Shown here one piece after another: positions 16,455 to 28,139 of a DNA stretch of 64,000 bases. Location: assembly GCA_003215335.1 (NCBI GenBank), contig QCKM01000008.1, positions 1 through 64,000 on the forward strand, given 5' to 3'. The stretch's first letter is position 1, and each line of letters starts with the position of its first letter. Source of the DNA: Prochlorococcus sp. AG-409-P01. GTDB lineage: Bacteria > Cyanobacteriota > Cyanobacteriia > PCC-6307 > Cyanobiaceae. A program made the translations under genes and the position numbers. The notes beneath the pieces are model-generated. The model was not told the DNA's origin. It was given only the letters and a program-made list of their open reading frames with translations, and did not search any database.

Positions 16455-19415
16455 ATGAACCTCGAACGTCAAAAACCAATATTACTTTTGGTAGATGGTC
16501 ATTCCCTTGCATTCAGAAGTTTTTATGCATTTAGTAAGAATGGAGAGGGTGGACTTTCTACAAAAGAAGGTCTTCCTACAAGTGTTACTTATGGTTTTTT
16601 GAAATCACTATTAGACAACTGTAAGGAATTAAAACCTGATGGTGTAGCAATTGCCTTTGATACTGCTGTACCTACCTTTCGCCATAAAGCTGATAAGAAT
16701 TACAAGGCCAATAGAGATGTTGCACCTGATATTTTTTTCCAAGACTTAGAGCAACTGCAGAGCATCCTCAAGAATGAGCTTGGATTGCCTTTAGTTATGG
16801 CACCTGGTTATGAAGCAGATGATGTACTTGGCACTATTGCTGACACAACTTCACGAGAAGGTTGGACAGTTAGAATACTCTCAGGTGACAGAGATCTCTT
16901 TCAACTTGTAGACGACAAAAGAGATGTTGCTGTTTTGTATATGGGAGGCGGACCTTATTCAAAGAGGAGTGGTCCAATACTTATTGATGAAAGTGGTGTA
17001 TTGAATAAGTTAGGAGTTCTTCCAAAAAGGGTAGTTGATTTAAAAGCCCTCACAGGTGACAGCTCGGACAATATTCCTGGAGTTAAAGGTGTAGGTCCAA
17101 AGACTGCCATTAATCTTCTCAATGAAAATGAAGATCTTGATGGTGTCTATGCTGTCTTGAATCAATTGACTAGTGAAGGCCCCAATGCATCTCGTGGATC
17201 AATAAAGGGAGCTGTTAAAAATAAGTTAATTAATGATCGTGATAATGCATATTTGTCGCGTTTTTTGGCTGAAATAATGGTTAACGTTTCTCTTCCTCAA
17301 GAGCTAGATCTATACTTAGGTAAGGTTGACCGGGATGGGCTGTCTAATTGTTTAGAAGAATTGGAGCTAAGTAGTTTATCTCGCCAAGTTGATGCCTTTG
17401 TTTCTGTTTTTTCGGACAGTAGATTTTCTTTTAACACAGCAAGTGATCAAGTTAATTCGAATTCTCAACATCATTCTAAGTCTGAGTTCATGTTATCTGA
17501 TAAACCATCAAGTTGTTCTGATATTCCAGAGCTTGATCCAAAAATTATAACTGAATCTAAGGATCTAGACGATTTAGTTATTAGACTTATGAGCTTTAAG
17601 GATAAAGATAAACCAGTTGCATTAGATACAGAGACTACTGATCTCAATCCTTTTAATGCTGAATTAGTTGGATTGGGTTTCTGCTGGGGAGACAAAGCTG
17701 ACGAAATTGCTTATGTACCTATCGGCCATAATTCGCTAGATGAGTCTACAGAATCTATTAATTGCAAACAGCTTTCTGTAGAAGTTGTCTTGAATTCTTT
17801 GTCTTTGTGGTTTTCCAGTTCGAATCACCCTAAGGTTTTGCAGAATGCAAAATATGATCGACTTATTCTTTTAAGGCACGGTTGTGAGTTGTCTGGTGTT
17901 GTAGTAGATACTCTTTTGGCGGATTATCTGCGCGACCCAATGGCTAAACATAGTTTAGATGCAATGTCTCAAAGAGAGTTTAATTTTACACCGAAATCTT
18001 TTAGTGAACTTGTAGGGAAAGGTGAGACCTTTGCAGATGTTCCCATTAAGGATGCGAGTCTATATTGTTCTATGGATGTTTATTTAACAAGAAAACTTTC
18101 TTTTATTTTGAAGGATCAACTCCTGAATATGAATTCAAAGTTAATATTTCTTCTAGAGCAAGTTGAACAGCCATTGGAGCCTGTACTTGCCTTGATGGAA
18201 GCAACAGGTATAAAGATTGATTTGGAATATTTGCAAAGGCTCTCTCTTGACTTAAGTTCCAATCTTGTGCGCCTTGAGAAAGAGTCCGCAGAACTTGCAG
18301 GGTCTGAGTTTAATCTTTCTTCCCCTAAGCAATTAGGAGAAATCCTTTTTGAAAAGTTGAATCTAGATAAAAGAAAATCTCGAAGAACTAAAACTGGATG
18401 GAGCACTAATGCATCCGTTTTAGAAAAGCTTGAAGATGATCACCCACTAGTCCCACTTGTCTTGGAGCATCGTACTGTAAGCAAGCTACTTAATACTTAT
18501 GTTGATGCTTTGCCACAGTTGGTTGAATCAGAGACCGGTAGAGTTCATACTGATTTTAATCAAGCTGTAACAGCAACAGGAAGACTAAGCAGTAGTAACC
18601 CTAACCTTCAAAATATTCCAATAAGAACCGAATTAAGTAAACGAATTCGTAAGGCATTTTTGCCACAAGAAAACTGGAAACTTCTAAGTGCAGATTATTC
18701 TCAAATAGAGTTGCGTATTCTTGCTCATTTATCTGAAGAGAAAGCTCTGCTAGAGGCTTATCGCAAAGGAGATGATGTACATAAGTTGACAGCTAGGCTT
18801 TTATTTGAAAAAGATCAGATCAATTCTGAGGAACGTCGTCTTGGTAAAACTATTAATTTTGGTGTTATCTACGGGATGGGGGCTCAACGTTTTGCTCGTT
18901 CGACAGGGGTTAGTCAACAGGAGGCAAAGGAATTTCTTAAGAGATATAGAGAACGTTATCCAAAGGTTTTTTCTTTCCTAGAGATGCAAGAAAGGCTTGC
19001 TTTGAGCCAAGGCTATGTAGAAACTATTTTGGGACGCCGCCGACCATTCTTATTTGATAAAAACGGGCTAGGGAGACTTTTAGGAAAAGATCCACTTGAT
19101 ATTGATCTTGACATTGCACGAAGAGGAGGGATTGAGGCCCAACAACTAAGAGCAGCCGCAAATGCACCTATTCAGGGTTCTTGTGCAGACATCATTAAGG
19201 TTGCAATGGTCCAATTACAGAAAAAACTTAAAGACGCCGAATTGCCGGCTCGTTTACTTTTGCAGGTACATGACGAACTTGTTTTAGAAGTGGATTCTTC
19301 TGTATTGGAAACCGTCCACCAACTGGTAGTTAGAACTATGGAGAGCGCAGTTAACTTGCTTGTTCCACTAGTTGTCGATACTGGTGTTGGAATTAATTGG
19401 ATGGATGTTAAATAA
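16455..19415 (+). CDS. polA: DNA polymerase I
   Basis: About 986 residues from the ATG at 16455 (a TTG two codons earlier is also possible). The 5' nuclease domain has [14 protein letters not shown] near the N-terminus and [18 protein letters not shown] near residue 205. The 3'-5' exonuclease domain keeps the catalytic DTET at about 395 ([12 protein letters not shown]). Polymerase motifs [13 protein letters not shown] (motif A), [14 protein letters not shown] (motif B) and [10 protein letters not shown] (motif C) are intact. All three activities should therefore be present. It acts in repair and Okazaki fragment processing. Confidence 0.97.
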   Translation: MNLERQKPILLLVDGHSLAFRSFYAFSKNGEGGLSTKEGLPTSVTYGFLKSLLDNCKELKPDGVAIAFDTAVPTFRHKADKNYKANRDVAPDIFFQDLEQLQSILKNELGLPLVMAPGYEADDVLGTIADTTSREGWTVRILSGDRDLFQLVDDKRDVAVLYMGGGPYSKRSGPILIDESGVLNKLGVLPKRVVDLKALTGDSSDNIPGVKGVGPKTAINLLNENEDLDGVYAVLNQLTSEGPNASRGSIKGAVKNKLINDRDNAYLSRFLAEIMVNVSLPQELDLYLGKVDRDGLSNCLEELELSSLSRQVDAFVSVFSDSRFSFNTASDQVNSNSQHHSKSEFMLSDKPSSCSDIPELDPKIITESKDLDDLVIRLMSFKDKDKPVALDTETTDLNPFNAELVGLGFCWGDKADEIAYVPIGHNSLDESTESINCKQLSVEVVLNSLSLWFSSSNHPKVLQNAKYDRLILLRHGCELSGVVVDTLLADYLRDPMAKHSLDAMSQREFNFTPKSFSELVGKGETFADVPIKDASLYCSMDVYLTRKLSFILKDQLLNMNSKLIFLLEQVEQPLEPVLALMEATGIKIDLEYLQRLSLDLSSNLVRLEKESAELAGSEFNLSSPKQLGEILFEKLNLDKRKSRRTKTGWSTNASVLEKLEDDHPLVPLVLEHRTVSKLLNTYVDALPQLVESETGRVHTDFNQAVTATGRLSSSNPNLQNIPIRTELSKRIRKAFLPQENWKLLSADYSQIELRILAHLSEEKALLEAYRKGDDVHKLTARLLFEKDQINSEERRLGKTINFGVIYGMGAQRFARSTGVSQQEAKEFLKRYRERYPKVFSFLEMQERLALSQGYVETILGRRRPFLFDKNGLGRLLGKDPLDIDLDIARRGGIEAQQLRAAANAPIQGSCADIIKVAMVQLQKKLKDAELPARLLLQVHDELVLEVDSSVLETVHQLVVRTMESAVNLLVPLVVDTGVGINWMDVK

Positions 19416-19426
19416 ATTGGATCACT

Positions 19427-20962
19427 TTGGCTTTAGCCTCTTGTAGAGGTCACTTTCAGAAATTGTCTCTGCGACTCTTTAATACCCTTTCTCGAAGGAC
19501 GGAAACCTTCCGGCCTTTAGTTCCTAAGCAGGTCAATATCTACTGCTGTGGCGTCACGGTCTATGACCTTTGCCATTTGGGTCACGCACGTAGCTATATC
19601 GTTTGGGATGTGCTTAGGCGTTATTTAACTTGGTCTGATTACAAGGTCACTTTTGTTCAGAATTTTACTGATATAGACGACAAGATTTTGAATAGAGCAG
19701 CCAACGATGGCTCTTCTATGCAAGAAGTCAGCGAGAGAAATATCAATGAATTCCATAATGACATGGATGCTTTGGGTATTATTCGGCCTGATCGGATGCC
19801 ACGAGCCACTCAATCCCTGGAAGGTATTCGATTACTTATCAAAGAACTAGAGGTAAAAGGTGCGGCATATTCAGTCGATGGAGATGTCTATTTTGCGGTA
19901 AAGAAACATGCTGATTATGGGAAGTTAAGTGGTAGGGATCTAAATGCTCAACAAAAGAATGCTGATGGCAGAGTAAGTGACTTTCAGGAAGCTAAGAAAA
20001 GACATCCTTTTGATTTTGCTCTTTGGAAAGCAGCCAAAGAAGGTGAACCTAGCTTTCCCTCGCCTTGGGGGGCGGGTCGTCCAGGATGGCATATCGAATG
20101 CTCTGCAATGGTACGTAAAGAGTTGGGACTAACCATCGATATTCATCTTGGTGGTGCAGATCTCATTTTCCCTCATCACGAAAATGAGATTGCTCAATCT
20201 GAGGTGGCCAATGGAAAGCAACTTTCAAGATATTGGCTTCATAATGGAATGGTAAATGTTGGTGGACAAAAGATGAGCAAGTCTCTCGGTAATTTCACCA
20301 CAATTAGAGACTTGTTAAAAACAAATATATCTCCTATGGCAGTAAGACTATTTGTACTTCAAGCTCATTATCGGAAGCCTATAGATTTTACTGATGATGC
20401 TCTTAATGCCGCAAAAATTGGCTGGAAAGGACTTGATAGTGCACTGACTTTGGGGTTTAAGTATTCGGAGCAGCTTGGTTGGCCAAGTTGGGATCCTATA
20501 GGTAAGTCAATCATGGATAATATTAATACTTTGCCAAAAGGAGATATCTCTCGGCTGCTAAGTAGATTTATAGCCTTTATGGATGACGACCTAAACACAT
20601 CTGGCGCATTGTCAGTACTTTTTGATCTTGCACGCCCTCTAAAAGTAATTTCAAATCGTTTGGCTCGTGATGACTTTGGTGCTTTGAATGATGAAAATAT
20701 ATCAAGTCTATTTATCCGTTGGAAAGTTTTAGTTGAACTTTCAAGTGTTGTTGGGCTTAAACCAGACATAAAAAAAGATTATTTGGAAAGCAAAAATCAT
20801 GCAATAGATAAAAGTAATATTGAACAAGCGATTTCTGCAAGAAGTAAAGCTAAATCTGTTAAAGACTTTGAGCAGGCAGATAAAATACGAGAAGAATTAA
20901 AAGAGCTTGGCATTCAATTGATTGATAAGCCAAATGGAGTTACTGAATGGATTGAATTGTAG
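19427..20962 (+). CDS. cysS: Cysteinyl-tRNA synthetase
   Basis: Class I synthetase with [19 protein letters not shown] (zinc Cys and HIGH-like HLGH) near residue 40, WHIECSAM with [10 protein letters not shown] for zinc binding, and KMSKS at about residue 285. It charges tRNA-Cys. The first in-frame start is a TTG at 19427; the family usually starts close to a LRLxNTL sequence, so TTG at 19463 ([12 protein letters not shown]), with AGAGG 13 nt before it, is a better fit. No ATG precedes the conserved part. It sits 11 bp after polA and may be co-transcribed. Confidence 0.96.
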   Translation: MALASCRGHFQKLSLRLFNTLSRRTETFRPLVPKQVNIYCCGVTVYDLCHLGHARSYIVWDVLRRYLTWSDYKVTFVQNFTDIDDKILNRAANDGSSMQEVSERNINEFHNDMDALGIIRPDRMPRATQSLEGIRLLIKELEVKGAAYSVDGDVYFAVKKHADYGKLSGRDLNAQQKNADGRVSDFQEAKKRHPFDFALWKAAKEGEPSFPSPWGAGRPGWHIECSAMVRKELGLTIDIHLGGADLIFPHHENEIAQSEVANGKQLSRYWLHNGMVNVGGQKMSKSLGNFTTIRDLLKTNISPMAVRLFVLQAHYRKPIDFTDDALNAAKIGWKGLDSALTLGFKYSEQLGWPSWDPIGKSIMDNINTLPKGDISRLLSRFIAFMDDDLNTSGALSVLFDLARPLKVISNRLARDDFGALNDENISSLFIRWKVLVELSSVVGLKPDIKKDYLESKNHAIDKSNIEQAISARSKAKSVKDFEQADKIREELKELGIQLIDKPNGVTEWIEL

Positions 20963-21000
20963 CTAATCTAAGTGATAAGTTGTAAAGATCCTTCTTGAAA

Positions 21001-22332
21001 TTAAAACTGCCAATTTCTAAAAGTTTCTTCAAGAACAACTGTAAGTCCAATCGTGATAATCGGCGTAGATATCCACCGAAGTGTCCATAACAATCCATTG
21101 ATTTTTAGTTTGGATGTTTTTGAATCTTCCAATTCATTTTTGAAGCGGCTTGGAACAGACCACCCCATCAGTATTGCAAGCAGTAAGCCTGAAGTAATTA
21201 GCAGAGCATTCATTATTGAATCAGCTTGTGCCAGAAAATTCACGTCAATTGCAGAAGGCAGTCCTAATAATGCTGTGATCACTATCGAAATCCAAACTGC
21301 TTTGCTTCTACTAAGTCCTATTTGATCCATTAGTGAACTAACCGGAACTTCCAACAAGGAAATTGCGGATGTTATAGCAGCTATATATATAAGGGCAAAA
21401 AAGAGCACACTTACCAACCATCCAGTCAAGTTCATTGAAGGACCTGCTAGGCCATGTGGAAGAGTGGAAAAAAGAGTCCCGATAGAACCTTCGCCTACAA
21501 GATCTCCTAGGCCAAGTATTGCAACCAATGGAAAGGTGACACAGCCTGCGATTAATCCCACAGCTGTATCTAGTGTTACTACTGCAACTGCTTCTTCTGG
21601 AATTGCACTGCGGCTATCTAAATAAACTGAATAAGCCAAAATTGCTCCGATTCCTGTTCCAATTGAAAAGAATGCCTGCTTGAATGCATTACTTATTGTT
21701 TCCGGATCAGTTAGCTTGCTGGCATCCCAGCCAAATAAGAATGCATAGCCTTCATGTGCATTTGGTTGAAATGAGGCCCATAAAGCAAGGCAAATCAACA
21801 TTAGGAAAAGTAGAGGCATCCCCCATTTTGTTAGTCGCTCAATCCCTCCCCGGATACCTGCTGCAACTACTCCCCCAGTGATTGCAAGACTAAACATTTG
21901 GCCTCGTAAGGAGACCTCTCCAGTACTAATAGAAGAGAAATAGTTGCTTGCTTCGGTTTTGTCTAATGGGAGATTTCCAAGAACTGATTTCAGAAGTGTT
22001 GTTCCTGCATATCCCATTAAAACTATGTAATAAGAGAGTATCCCTACCGACACCAATAGGAATAGCCAACCGAGAGGCGCCCAAGCTTTTCCTCCTGCTC
22101 TTCTTGGTGCGATTAGAGGTGAGTTGCCCGTGTTCCGACCAAGGACCATCTCGGCAACTAACAAGGGAAGGCATACCAATAAAACAATGGCTATGTAAAG
22201 CAAAACAAATGCTCCCCCACCTCCTTGAGACGCTCTATATGCAAAACCCCAGAGATTGCCCAAACCAACGGCACTTCCAGCGGCTGCTAAGACAAAGCCG
22301 AGGTTTGATCCCCAACGTTCTTTACCTGTCAT
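21001..22332 (-). CDS. Sodium-dependent transporter, NSS/SNF family
   Basis: About 443 residues from the ATG at 22332 (MTGKERWGSNLGF); a start ten codons earlier is possible, but an AAGGAG lies upstream of this one. The first helix has the family signature WGSNLGFVLAAAGSAVGLGNLWGF with the sodium-site glycines. About eleven to twelve hydrophobic segments follow, as in LeuT-type bacterial NSS proteins. These carry amino acids or related solutes inward with sodium. The substrate cannot be assigned. It is convergent with cysS and divergent from dxr. Confidence 0.92.
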   Translation of the reverse strand: MTGKERWGSNLGFVLAAAGSAVGLGNLWGFAYRASQGGGGAFVLLYIAIVLLVCLPLLVAEMVLGRNTGNSPLIAPRRAGGKAWAPLGWLFLLVSVGILSYYIVLMGYAGTTLLKSVLGNLPLDKTEASNYFSSISTGEVSLRGQMFSLAITGGVVAAGIRGGIERLTKWGMPLLFLMLICLALWASFQPNAHEGYAFLFGWDASKLTDPETISNAFKQAFFSIGTGIGAILAYSVYLDSRSAIPEEAVAVVTLDTAVGLIAGCVTFPLVAILGLGDLVGEGSIGTLFSTLPHGLAGPSMNLTGWLVSVLFFALIYIAAITSAISLLEVPVSSLMDQIGLSRSKAVWISIVITALLGLPSAIDVNFLAQADSIMNALLITSGLLLAILMGWSVPSRFKNELEDSKTSKLKINGLLWTLRWISTPIITIGLTVVLEETFRNWQF

Positions 22333-22406
22333 CCTCTGATTTGCTCCTTTGATTTGCTCCAAGCATGAACCATTAATGCATTTAATGGGAGACTATCTTT
22401 AGCTGA

Positions 22407-23669
22407 ATGAACATAGTGAAGGCAATAAGTGTTCTGGGCTCCACAGGTTCAATTGGTACTCAGACTCTTCAGATCGCTGAGGAGTTTCCTGGGCACTTTC
22501 GTGTTGTTGCACTAAGTGCTGGAAGCAACCTTTCACTTTTAGTACAGCAAATCCAGCGACATCAGCCTGAAGCAGTAGCGCTCGCTGATGATTCATTGCT
22601 TCCAGAACTAAAGGAGCGCCTTGGTGAGGTTTCTTCTGAAGAGGAATCTTTCAAATTACCAAATCTATTTGCTGGCCCTGAAGGACTCAATACTGTTGCA
22701 TCGTGGGACAGTGCCGAATTGGTTGTTACTGGAATTGTTGGTTGCGCTGGTTTGCTTCCTACGCTTGCTGCGATTAAGGCTGGTAAAGACCTTGCTTTAG
22801 CTAATAAAGAGACCCTTATTGCAGCTGGCCCAGTGGTTATACCTGAACTAGAACGAACTGGAAGTCGCTTACTGCCAGCAGATTCGGAACACTCTGCGAT
22901 TTTTCAATGCCTTCAAGGGACTCCTTGGCAAGAAAACGCAAGGCTTTCAACAGGCGTACCAACTCCAGGCCTTCGTCGAATTCAACTCACAGCGTCAGGA
23001 GGGGCCTTTCGGGATTGGTCTTCAGAGGATCTAAAAAACGCGACTATTGAAGATGCCACTAGCCATCCCAATTGGAGTATGGGTAGAAAAATTACAGTTG
23101 ATTCTGCAACCCTTATGAATAAAGGGCTTGAGGTCATTGAAGCTCACTATTTATTCGGATTGGATTACGACCACATAGAGATAGTTATTCATCCACAGAG
23201 CATCATTCATTCAATGATTGAGCTTGCAGATTCTTCTGTATTGGCCCAGTTGGGTTGGCCTGACATGAAGTTGCCAATTCTTTATTGTTTAAGTTGGCCT
23301 AACCGCCTAGAAACCCCTTGGCGCCGCCTAAGTCTCGCTGAGCTTGGTCAGCTAACTTTTCAATCTCCAGACACTAAGAAATATCCATGTATGCAAATTG
23401 CTTATTCTGCTGGGCGGGCTGGCGGAAGTATGACCGCTGTACTTAATGCTGCTAATGAAGAAGCTGTATCTCAATTCCTTCAAGAGCGAATTCATTTTTT
23501 AGACATTCCAAAGTTGATTGAAGCTGCATGTGAACGTCATAAATCTGATCACAACATTCAGCCAGATCTTGATGAAGTACTTGCAGTAGACAAATGGTCA
23601 CGTATGGCGGTTAAAGAAGAAGTTAGTCGTGCGTCCAACCTTATTGGAAAATCAGATACTGCAGCATGA
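22407..23669 (+). CDS. dxr: 1-deoxy-D-xylulose 5-phosphate reductoisomerase
   Basis: This 420-residue, full-length enzyme catalyses the second step of the MEP isoprenoid pathway, NADPH-dependent rearrangement and reduction of DXP to MEP. It supplies precursors for chlorophyll phytol and carotenoids. Seen: [11 protein letters not shown] at the N-terminus (NADPH site), LADNKET-like [11 protein letters not shown], the active-site [13 protein letters not shown] near 170, and [15 protein letters not shown] with HPQSIIHSM in the metal/substrate region. The stop overlaps the next start by four bases (ATGA), so the two are coupled. Confidence 0.97.
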   Translation: MNIVKAISVLGSTGSIGTQTLQIAEEFPGHFRVVALSAGSNLSLLVQQIQRHQPEAVALADDSLLPELKERLGEVSSEEESFKLPNLFAGPEGLNTVASWDSAELVVTGIVGCAGLLPTLAAIKAGKDLALANKETLIAAGPVVIPELERTGSRLLPADSEHSAIFQCLQGTPWQENARLSTGVPTPGLRRIQLTASGGAFRDWSSEDLKNATIEDATSHPNWSMGRKITVDSATLMNKGLEVIEAHYLFGLDYDHIEIVIHPQSIIHSMIELADSSVLAQLGWPDMKLPILYCLSWPNRLETPWRRLSLAELGQLTFQSPDTKKYPCMQIAYSAGRAGGSMTAVLNAANEEAVSQFLQERIHFLDIPKLIEAACERHKSDHNIQPDLDEVLAVDKWSRMAVKEEVSRASNLIGKSDTAA

Positions 23670-24004
23670 GTTTTAGTGTGAGTCATCACCTGCTTCTTTG
23701 TGCAACCTCATGTAATGGAGCATGTTGTGATCCTTCCATTGGTTTGGCTACTTGGACTCGCTTAAAGAGAATCCTTAAGGATTTTGATTTGGAGAATTTG
23801 GAAAGGCCAGGTGGTGTTGTTTTGCGAAGCAAGGTTGATTGCCTACGTATCTGCAGTGATGGACCTATTTTGCTGATTTGGCCTGATGGTATCTGGTATG
23901 GCGGTGTCACCCCTGAACGGGTCGATGTGATTGTTCGTGAACACTTGATAGGTCGCACTCCAATAGAAAAATGGATTCTCAGGAGGACTCCTCAAGCTCA
24001 ATAG
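23666..24004 (+). CDS. Thioredoxin-like [2Fe-2S] ferredoxin
   Basis: This 112-residue protein has [11 protein letters not shown] near the N-terminus and [17 protein letters not shown] near residue 60. That cysteine pattern and the following WPDGxWY(G)xVTPE match the thioredoxin-fold (2Fe-2S) ferredoxin family. The cluster probably carries electrons in the cytoplasm; the partner is unknown. It overlaps dxr by 4 bp, so they are translated from one mRNA. Coupling to dxr is notable because the later MEP enzymes IspG and IspH need reduced ferredoxin, but a direct link is only a guess. Confidence 0.85.
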   Translation: MSFSVSHHLLLCATSCNGACCDPSIGLATWTRLKRILKDFDLENLERPGGVVLRSKVDCLRICSDGPILLIWPDGIWYGGVTPERVDVIVREHLIGRTPIEKWILRRTPQAQ

Positions 24005-24023
24005 TTGCTTACATTCTTTGTGT

Positions 24024-25148
24024 TTAGCCAGTTAAATATGCAAACCATTTGTTAACTAATTTGTCCCCCCAGCAACCATCTCTTCCATGGAATCCGTTAT
24101 GTCCTCCTTTTTTTGTGATGACAACCTTTAGGTGGCTTTCGCTAGTTGAATCAAGTAATTCACCTAATTTCTGAGCTGATATAGCGGGAACCCATGGATC
24201 ATCAAGAGACTGTAGAAATAGGGTTGGTGGCAATAATTTTCTGTATTGGCTGTTAAGTAATTTTGGTAAAGGTGAGGCATTTAAGTAATAGTCTTCTACG
24301 TCGAGATATCCCCAGCGGGGTGCTGTTATAAGTGAATCAAATGAACGGATTGTCAATTGTGTAGATTTTGCTTTTAATTTATTAGATAAGGCTTTTAATT
24401 CTTCTTGACTAACCTTGAAAGGGTCTTCCAGTGTTTGACGGATAAGTCTTTGTAAGATCCACTGCTGATAAAATTTGTTTCTTGGCTGTTCAATTTTGTC
24501 GCTACATACTGCTAGATCTAGAGGACTGCTTGTGCAAACCAACCCATCTAACAAAGGTTTATTTGATTCGTGAATCTTATTTATCCCTAGACATGCGTTT
24601 AAAAGAATTGTTCCGCCTAGCGATATCCCTGCACCAAGGAGTGGGATTGAACATTGAGAACTGTCGTTTGAACTTTGACTCAACCTTTTACATACCTCCC
24701 TGGCTTTAACTAGTACAGGTATCAGATCGCTGTTGCATTTCGCTGCATATGTACCTGGAGCTAGATGCCTCCCTGGATCTGCACCTCTGAGATTCAATCT
24801 CAATACCGCGTAGCCAGCTGCTTGAAAAGAGAGTGCCATTCTTCTAAGTCCGACCCGTTTGCTTGATCCACCAAGACCATGAAGAATCACTATTAGCCCA
24901 AGGGGATTTTTAGCTTTTTCGGGAAGGTCTAAAAAAGCTAATAGTTTTCCATTGGCTTTTTTATTTATTCCATACCCAGGTACTTCTATTTTTAGCTCCT
25001 GTCCTTTATCCGGTGGTAATTTTTCAGGACGTAAAGTATCTCTAAGAGTTTGCAGGTCACCACCAATCCAAGGAGGCCTTTCTATGAATTGGTCTATATC
25101 CACAGAGTTGATTATTTTGGTATTGAGATTAGTTTTTTTTGCCAACAC
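24024..25148 (-). CDS. YheT-type alpha/beta hydrolase
   Basis: This 374-residue protein opens with a GTG that lies inside the 3' end of pntB (20-bp overlap). It has LIVILHGLGGSSKR (oxyanion region), LRLNLRGADPG, GISLGGTILLN as nucleophile elbow near 173, and GGHNGFHG with the catalytic His near 345. This is the YheT/UPF0017 esterase pattern. The natural substrate is unknown. It is the last gene of the pnt group on this strand. Confidence 0.88.
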   Translation of the reverse strand: MLAKKTNLNTKIINSVDIDQFIERPPWIGGDLQTLRDTLRPEKLPPDKGQELKIEVPGYGINKKANGKLLAFLDLPEKAKNPLGLIVILHGLGGSSKRVGLRRMALSFQAAGYAVLRLNLRGADPGRHLAPGTYAAKCNSDLIPVLVKAREVCKRLSQSSNDSSQCSIPLLGAGISLGGTILLNACLGINKIHESNKPLLDGLVCTSSPLDLAVCSDKIEQPRNKFYQQWILQRLIRQTLEDPFKVSQEELKALSNKLKAKSTQLTIRSFDSLITAPRWGYLDVEDYYLNASPLPKLLNSQYRKLLPPTLFLQSLDDPWVPAISAQKLGELLDSTSESHLKVVITKKGGHNGFHGRDGCWGDKLVNKWFAYLTG

Positions 25149-26565
25149 CGAGTTCTTTTAATTCAACTAAAAGATCACCAAGAACTTTTTTGGCATCGCC
25201 AAAAATCATGGAGGTATTTGTTAATTCAAATAAATCATTTTTTATTCCGGAGTAACCAGCATTCATTCCTCGCTTAACCACAAATACAGTGCGAGCTTCT
25301 TGTACATCAAGAACTGGCATCCCATATAGGGGAGAGTTTGAATCACTTTTCGCTTGGGGATTTACTACATCATTTGCACCAAGAACAAGAACTACATCTG
25401 TTGCTGGGAACTCTGGATTGATGGCATCCATTTCTTTGAGCTGCTCATATGGAACATCTGCTTCAGCAAGTAAAACATTCATATGCCCTGGCATTCTTCC
25501 TGCCACAGGGTGTATCGCGTAATTGACTTCTATTCCTCCTGCCTCAAGTGCTCGTGTTACCTCTCTAAGAGTGTGCTGGGCTTGTGCTACAGCTAGTCCG
25601 TATCCTGGGACTATTACTACTCGTTCAGCTGCTTCAAGGGTAAGTGCACATTCTTCAACACTGCAACTGGTTATGTTTTTGTATTCACCAGAAGCTTGTT
25701 TAGAAGAACTATTAGCTCCAAGCGCTCCTCCAAAAAGCACTGAAACTAGAGAACGGTTCATTCCATTGCACATCACTTGAGTAAGGATTAATCCTGCAGC
25801 TCCAACCATTGCGCCAGCAACAATCAAAAGTTGACTCCCTACAACGAAGCCAGCAGCAGCAGCAGCAACTCCTGAGTAGCTATTCAGTAAAGAGATAACT
25901 ACTGGCATATCTGCTCCACCAATAGGCAGAGTCACTCCGATTCCCAGCAGACTTGAGCCGACTACAAGTAGCCACAATCCTTGTTGCCCCCCTCTAATTA
26001 ATTCAATTGCTGCGATTAACGACAAACTTGCAAATACGATATTGAAAAGATGTCTTAATTTGCTTTGTGTCCAAATAGGGGTTGATAGCCATCCCTGGAG
26101 CTTCGCCATCGCCACGATTGAACCACTGAATGTAATTGCACCTACAAACACTGATACGACAATCGAGGCTAGCTCTACTTTTCCATTGCTTAAATCCGCA
26201 CTTCTATTTGTTAATGGGAAAAGGAAAACTGCAATTGCCACAAGTAAAGATGACATCCCTCCACAGCCGTTGAACAAAGCAACTGTTTCAGGCATAGATG
26301 TCATAGGCACTTGAATTGCAGTTAATAAGCCAAGTAAGCCTCCTATTGCTGTCCCTAAAACTATCCAAGTCCAGGCTGCAATGCTTATCCCAGAAGTACT
26401 TAGATAATTGATTAATACTCCAGCCACAGCCAGTCCCATTGCAATAGCTGCAAGTCGATTTGCCTGTCTTGCTGAACGTACTTTTGAAAGCCCCTTTAGC
26501 CCAAGTGCAAGTAGTAATACTGCGATCAGATCGATTGCAAATTTAATGATGTAAGAGATATTCAT
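25129..26565 (-). CDS. pntB: NAD(P) transhydrogenase subunit beta
   Basis: A 478-residue membrane subunit with nine or so hydrophobic segments followed by the NADP(H)-binding domain III: VIVPGYGLAVAQAQHTL near 315, GRMPGHMNVLLAEADVPY near 360 and VLVLGANDVVNPQA near 405. With PntA it moves protons across the membrane while transferring hydride between NADH and NADP+. It lies 8 bp after pntA2 in a three-gene operon and overlaps the YheT-type gene. Confidence 0.97.
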   Translation of the reverse strand: MNISYIIKFAIDLIAVLLLALGLKGLSKVRSARQANRLAAIAMGLAVAGVLINYLSTSGISIAAWTWIVLGTAIGGLLGLLTAIQVPMTSMPETVALFNGCGGMSSLLVAIAVFLFPLTNRSADLSNGKVELASIVVSVFVGAITFSGSIVAMAKLQGWLSTPIWTQSKLRHLFNIVFASLSLIAAIELIRGGQQGLWLLVVGSSLLGIGVTLPIGGADMPVVISLLNSYSGVAAAAAGFVVGSQLLIVAGAMVGAAGLILTQVMCNGMNRSLVSVLFGGALGANSSSKQASGEYKNITSCSVEECALTLEAAERVVIVPGYGLAVAQAQHTLREVTRALEAGGIEVNYAIHPVAGRMPGHMNVLLAEADVPYEQLKEMDAINPEFPATDVVLVLGANDVVNPQAKSDSNSPLYGMPVLDVQEARTVFVVKRGMNAGYSGIKNDLFELTNTSMIFGDAKKVLGDLLVELKELGVGKKN

Positions 26566-26573
26566 TGGATTTG

Positions 26574-26870
26574 TTATTTGCGGCGGGAAGGTTTGCGGCT
26601 GAACATTGCGAGCATTCTGTCTGTAACAAGAAAACCACCCACAACATTGAACAAAGCAAAGCCAAGAGCTATTGACCCCATTAATAAAAGAGTCGTGTTG
26701 TTCTCTGCCTTAATTATTAGGGTTAAAGCTGCGAGAATTGTTATGCCTGAAATGGCATTTGCTCCACTCATTAGAGGAGTGTGGAGAGTGGGTGGTACTT
26801 TTCCTATTAATTCCAAGCCAAGCAGACTTCCTAGGAGCAGGACCCAAATGGCTTCACTTAGAAAAGACAT
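26574..26870 (-). CDS. pntA2: NAD(P) transhydrogenase subunit alpha, part 2 (membrane)
   Basis: A 98-residue, three- to four-helix membrane piece with the family segment HTPLMSGANAISGI near residue 30. In E. coli this is fused to the NAD-binding domain as PntA; cyanobacteria keep them separate, as here. Its ATG shares a base with the stop of pntA1 (TGATG), so translation is coupled. Confidence 0.95.
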   Translation of the reverse strand: MSFLSEAIWVLLLGSLLGLELIGKVPPTLHTPLMSGANAISGITILAALTLIIKAENNTTLLLMGSIALGFALFNVVGGFLVTDRMLAMFSRKPSRRK

Positions 26871-28012
26871 CAGTTGAGTTCTCCATTGCTTAATACTTCA
26901 CTGAAGCGGATTAAACCTTTTTCACTAATTAAGCTTCCTGCAAGCAGCTCATCCTCAGTATCTAAGAGGAGCGTCTCTTCCTTCATTAGTGGTCCTAAAA
27001 GAGCCAATATGTTACGTGCGTAAAGAGAGCTTGCATGGTTTGCCAATGTGCAAGGAAGGTTTGATGCACCTATTAGCTTTACTCCCTTTCTAAGTATCGT
27101 TTTTCCAATACAGCTACCTGCGCAGTTCCCTCCTTGGCTCACTGCTAGATCCACGACTACAGACCCTACTCTCATTCGATCTAGCATTTCCTCATTGATT
27201 AAGAGTGGAGCTCTTTTACCAGGAACTTGTGCTGTACATATAGCCACATCTGCTTCTGCCAATTGATCTGAAAGCTGTTTTCGCTGAGCATTAAGGAAAG
27301 ACTCAGAAGCTTGTTTTGCATATCCTCCTGATTCTTTGGGTTTTTCTTCTGATTCAGGAGGGGAGATGAATTTTGCTCCTAGAGATTCAACTTGTTCTTT
27401 GACTGCTGGTCGGATGTCACTCACATAGACCACTGCTCCTAGGCGCCTGGCTGTGGCGACAGCCTGAAGGCCTGCTACACCAGCACCAAGGACTATGACT
27501 CTGGATGGTTGGACTGTCCCTGCAGCTGTCATAAGCATTGGGAAGTATCGATCAAGAGCAGCCGCTGCTATTAGTACTGCTTTATAACCAGCGATATTTG
27601 CTTGTGATGAAAGTGCATCTGCTGATTGTGCACGGCTAATTCTTGGAAGCAATTCAAGAGCTATTGCGGATAGTTTGTTTTCTTGAAGTGCCTTGGAAAG
27701 TGGTTGATTTTTATAGGGATTTAAAAGTCCAACTAAAAGAGTATTTGGGCTCAGCCTCGCAAGATTTTCTTTTGTGGGACTTTGAACACAGAGAACAACG
27801 TTTGCTTGCTTCCAATTTTCCGTGTCTTCTGGAGTAAATAGTTCCGCTCCAGCACTTAAATATTCTGTATCTTTAAAACCTGCTTTAAGGCCAGCTCCCT
27901 TCTCAAAGCTGACAAAACAGCCATGGGATACGAATTTCTTTACTGTTTCTGGGGTCGCTGCTACGCGTGTTTCCCCTTCAGCAGATTCAATTGGTATTAA
28001 AAGTCTTAGCAA
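26870..28012 (-). CDS. pntA1: NAD(P) transhydrogenase subunit alpha, part 1 (NAD-binding)
   Basis: A 380-residue soluble domain I related to alanine dehydrogenase. Seen: PIESAEGETRVAATP at the N-terminus, RAQSADALSSQANIAGYKAV near 130 and VIVLGAGVAGLQAVATARRLGA near 170 (Rossmann fold). The frame opens with TTG at 28012; no nearer ATG keeps the N-terminal strand intact. It is the first gene of the pntA1-pntA2-pntB operon and divergent from the next gene. Confidence 0.95.
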   Translation of the reverse strand: MLRLLIPIESAEGETRVAATPETVKKFVSHGCFVSFEKGAGLKAGFKDTEYLSAGAELFTPEDTENWKQANVVLCVQSPTKENLARLSPNTLLVGLLNPYKNQPLSKALQENKLSAIALELLPRISRAQSADALSSQANIAGYKAVLIAAAALDRYFPMLMTAAGTVQPSRVIVLGAGVAGLQAVATARRLGAVVYVSDIRPAVKEQVESLGAKFISPPESEEKPKESGGYAKQASESFLNAQRKQLSDQLAEADVAICTAQVPGKRAPLLINEEMLDRMRVGSVVVDLAVSQGGNCAGSCIGKTILRKGVKLIGASNLPCTLANHASSLYARNILALLGPLMKEETLLLDTEDELLAGSLISEKGLIRFSEVLSNGELN

Positions 28013-28139
28013 GATGGAAGGAGTCTTACTCTAAAGTGACATTACGGGGTCAAGGTGCCAAAACGGGAGATTTTCTTGAAGAAGTTGCCTCTAATTTGAA
28101 TTTTTAGCTAATAAAAAGAAGTTCCTTTAACAAATTTCG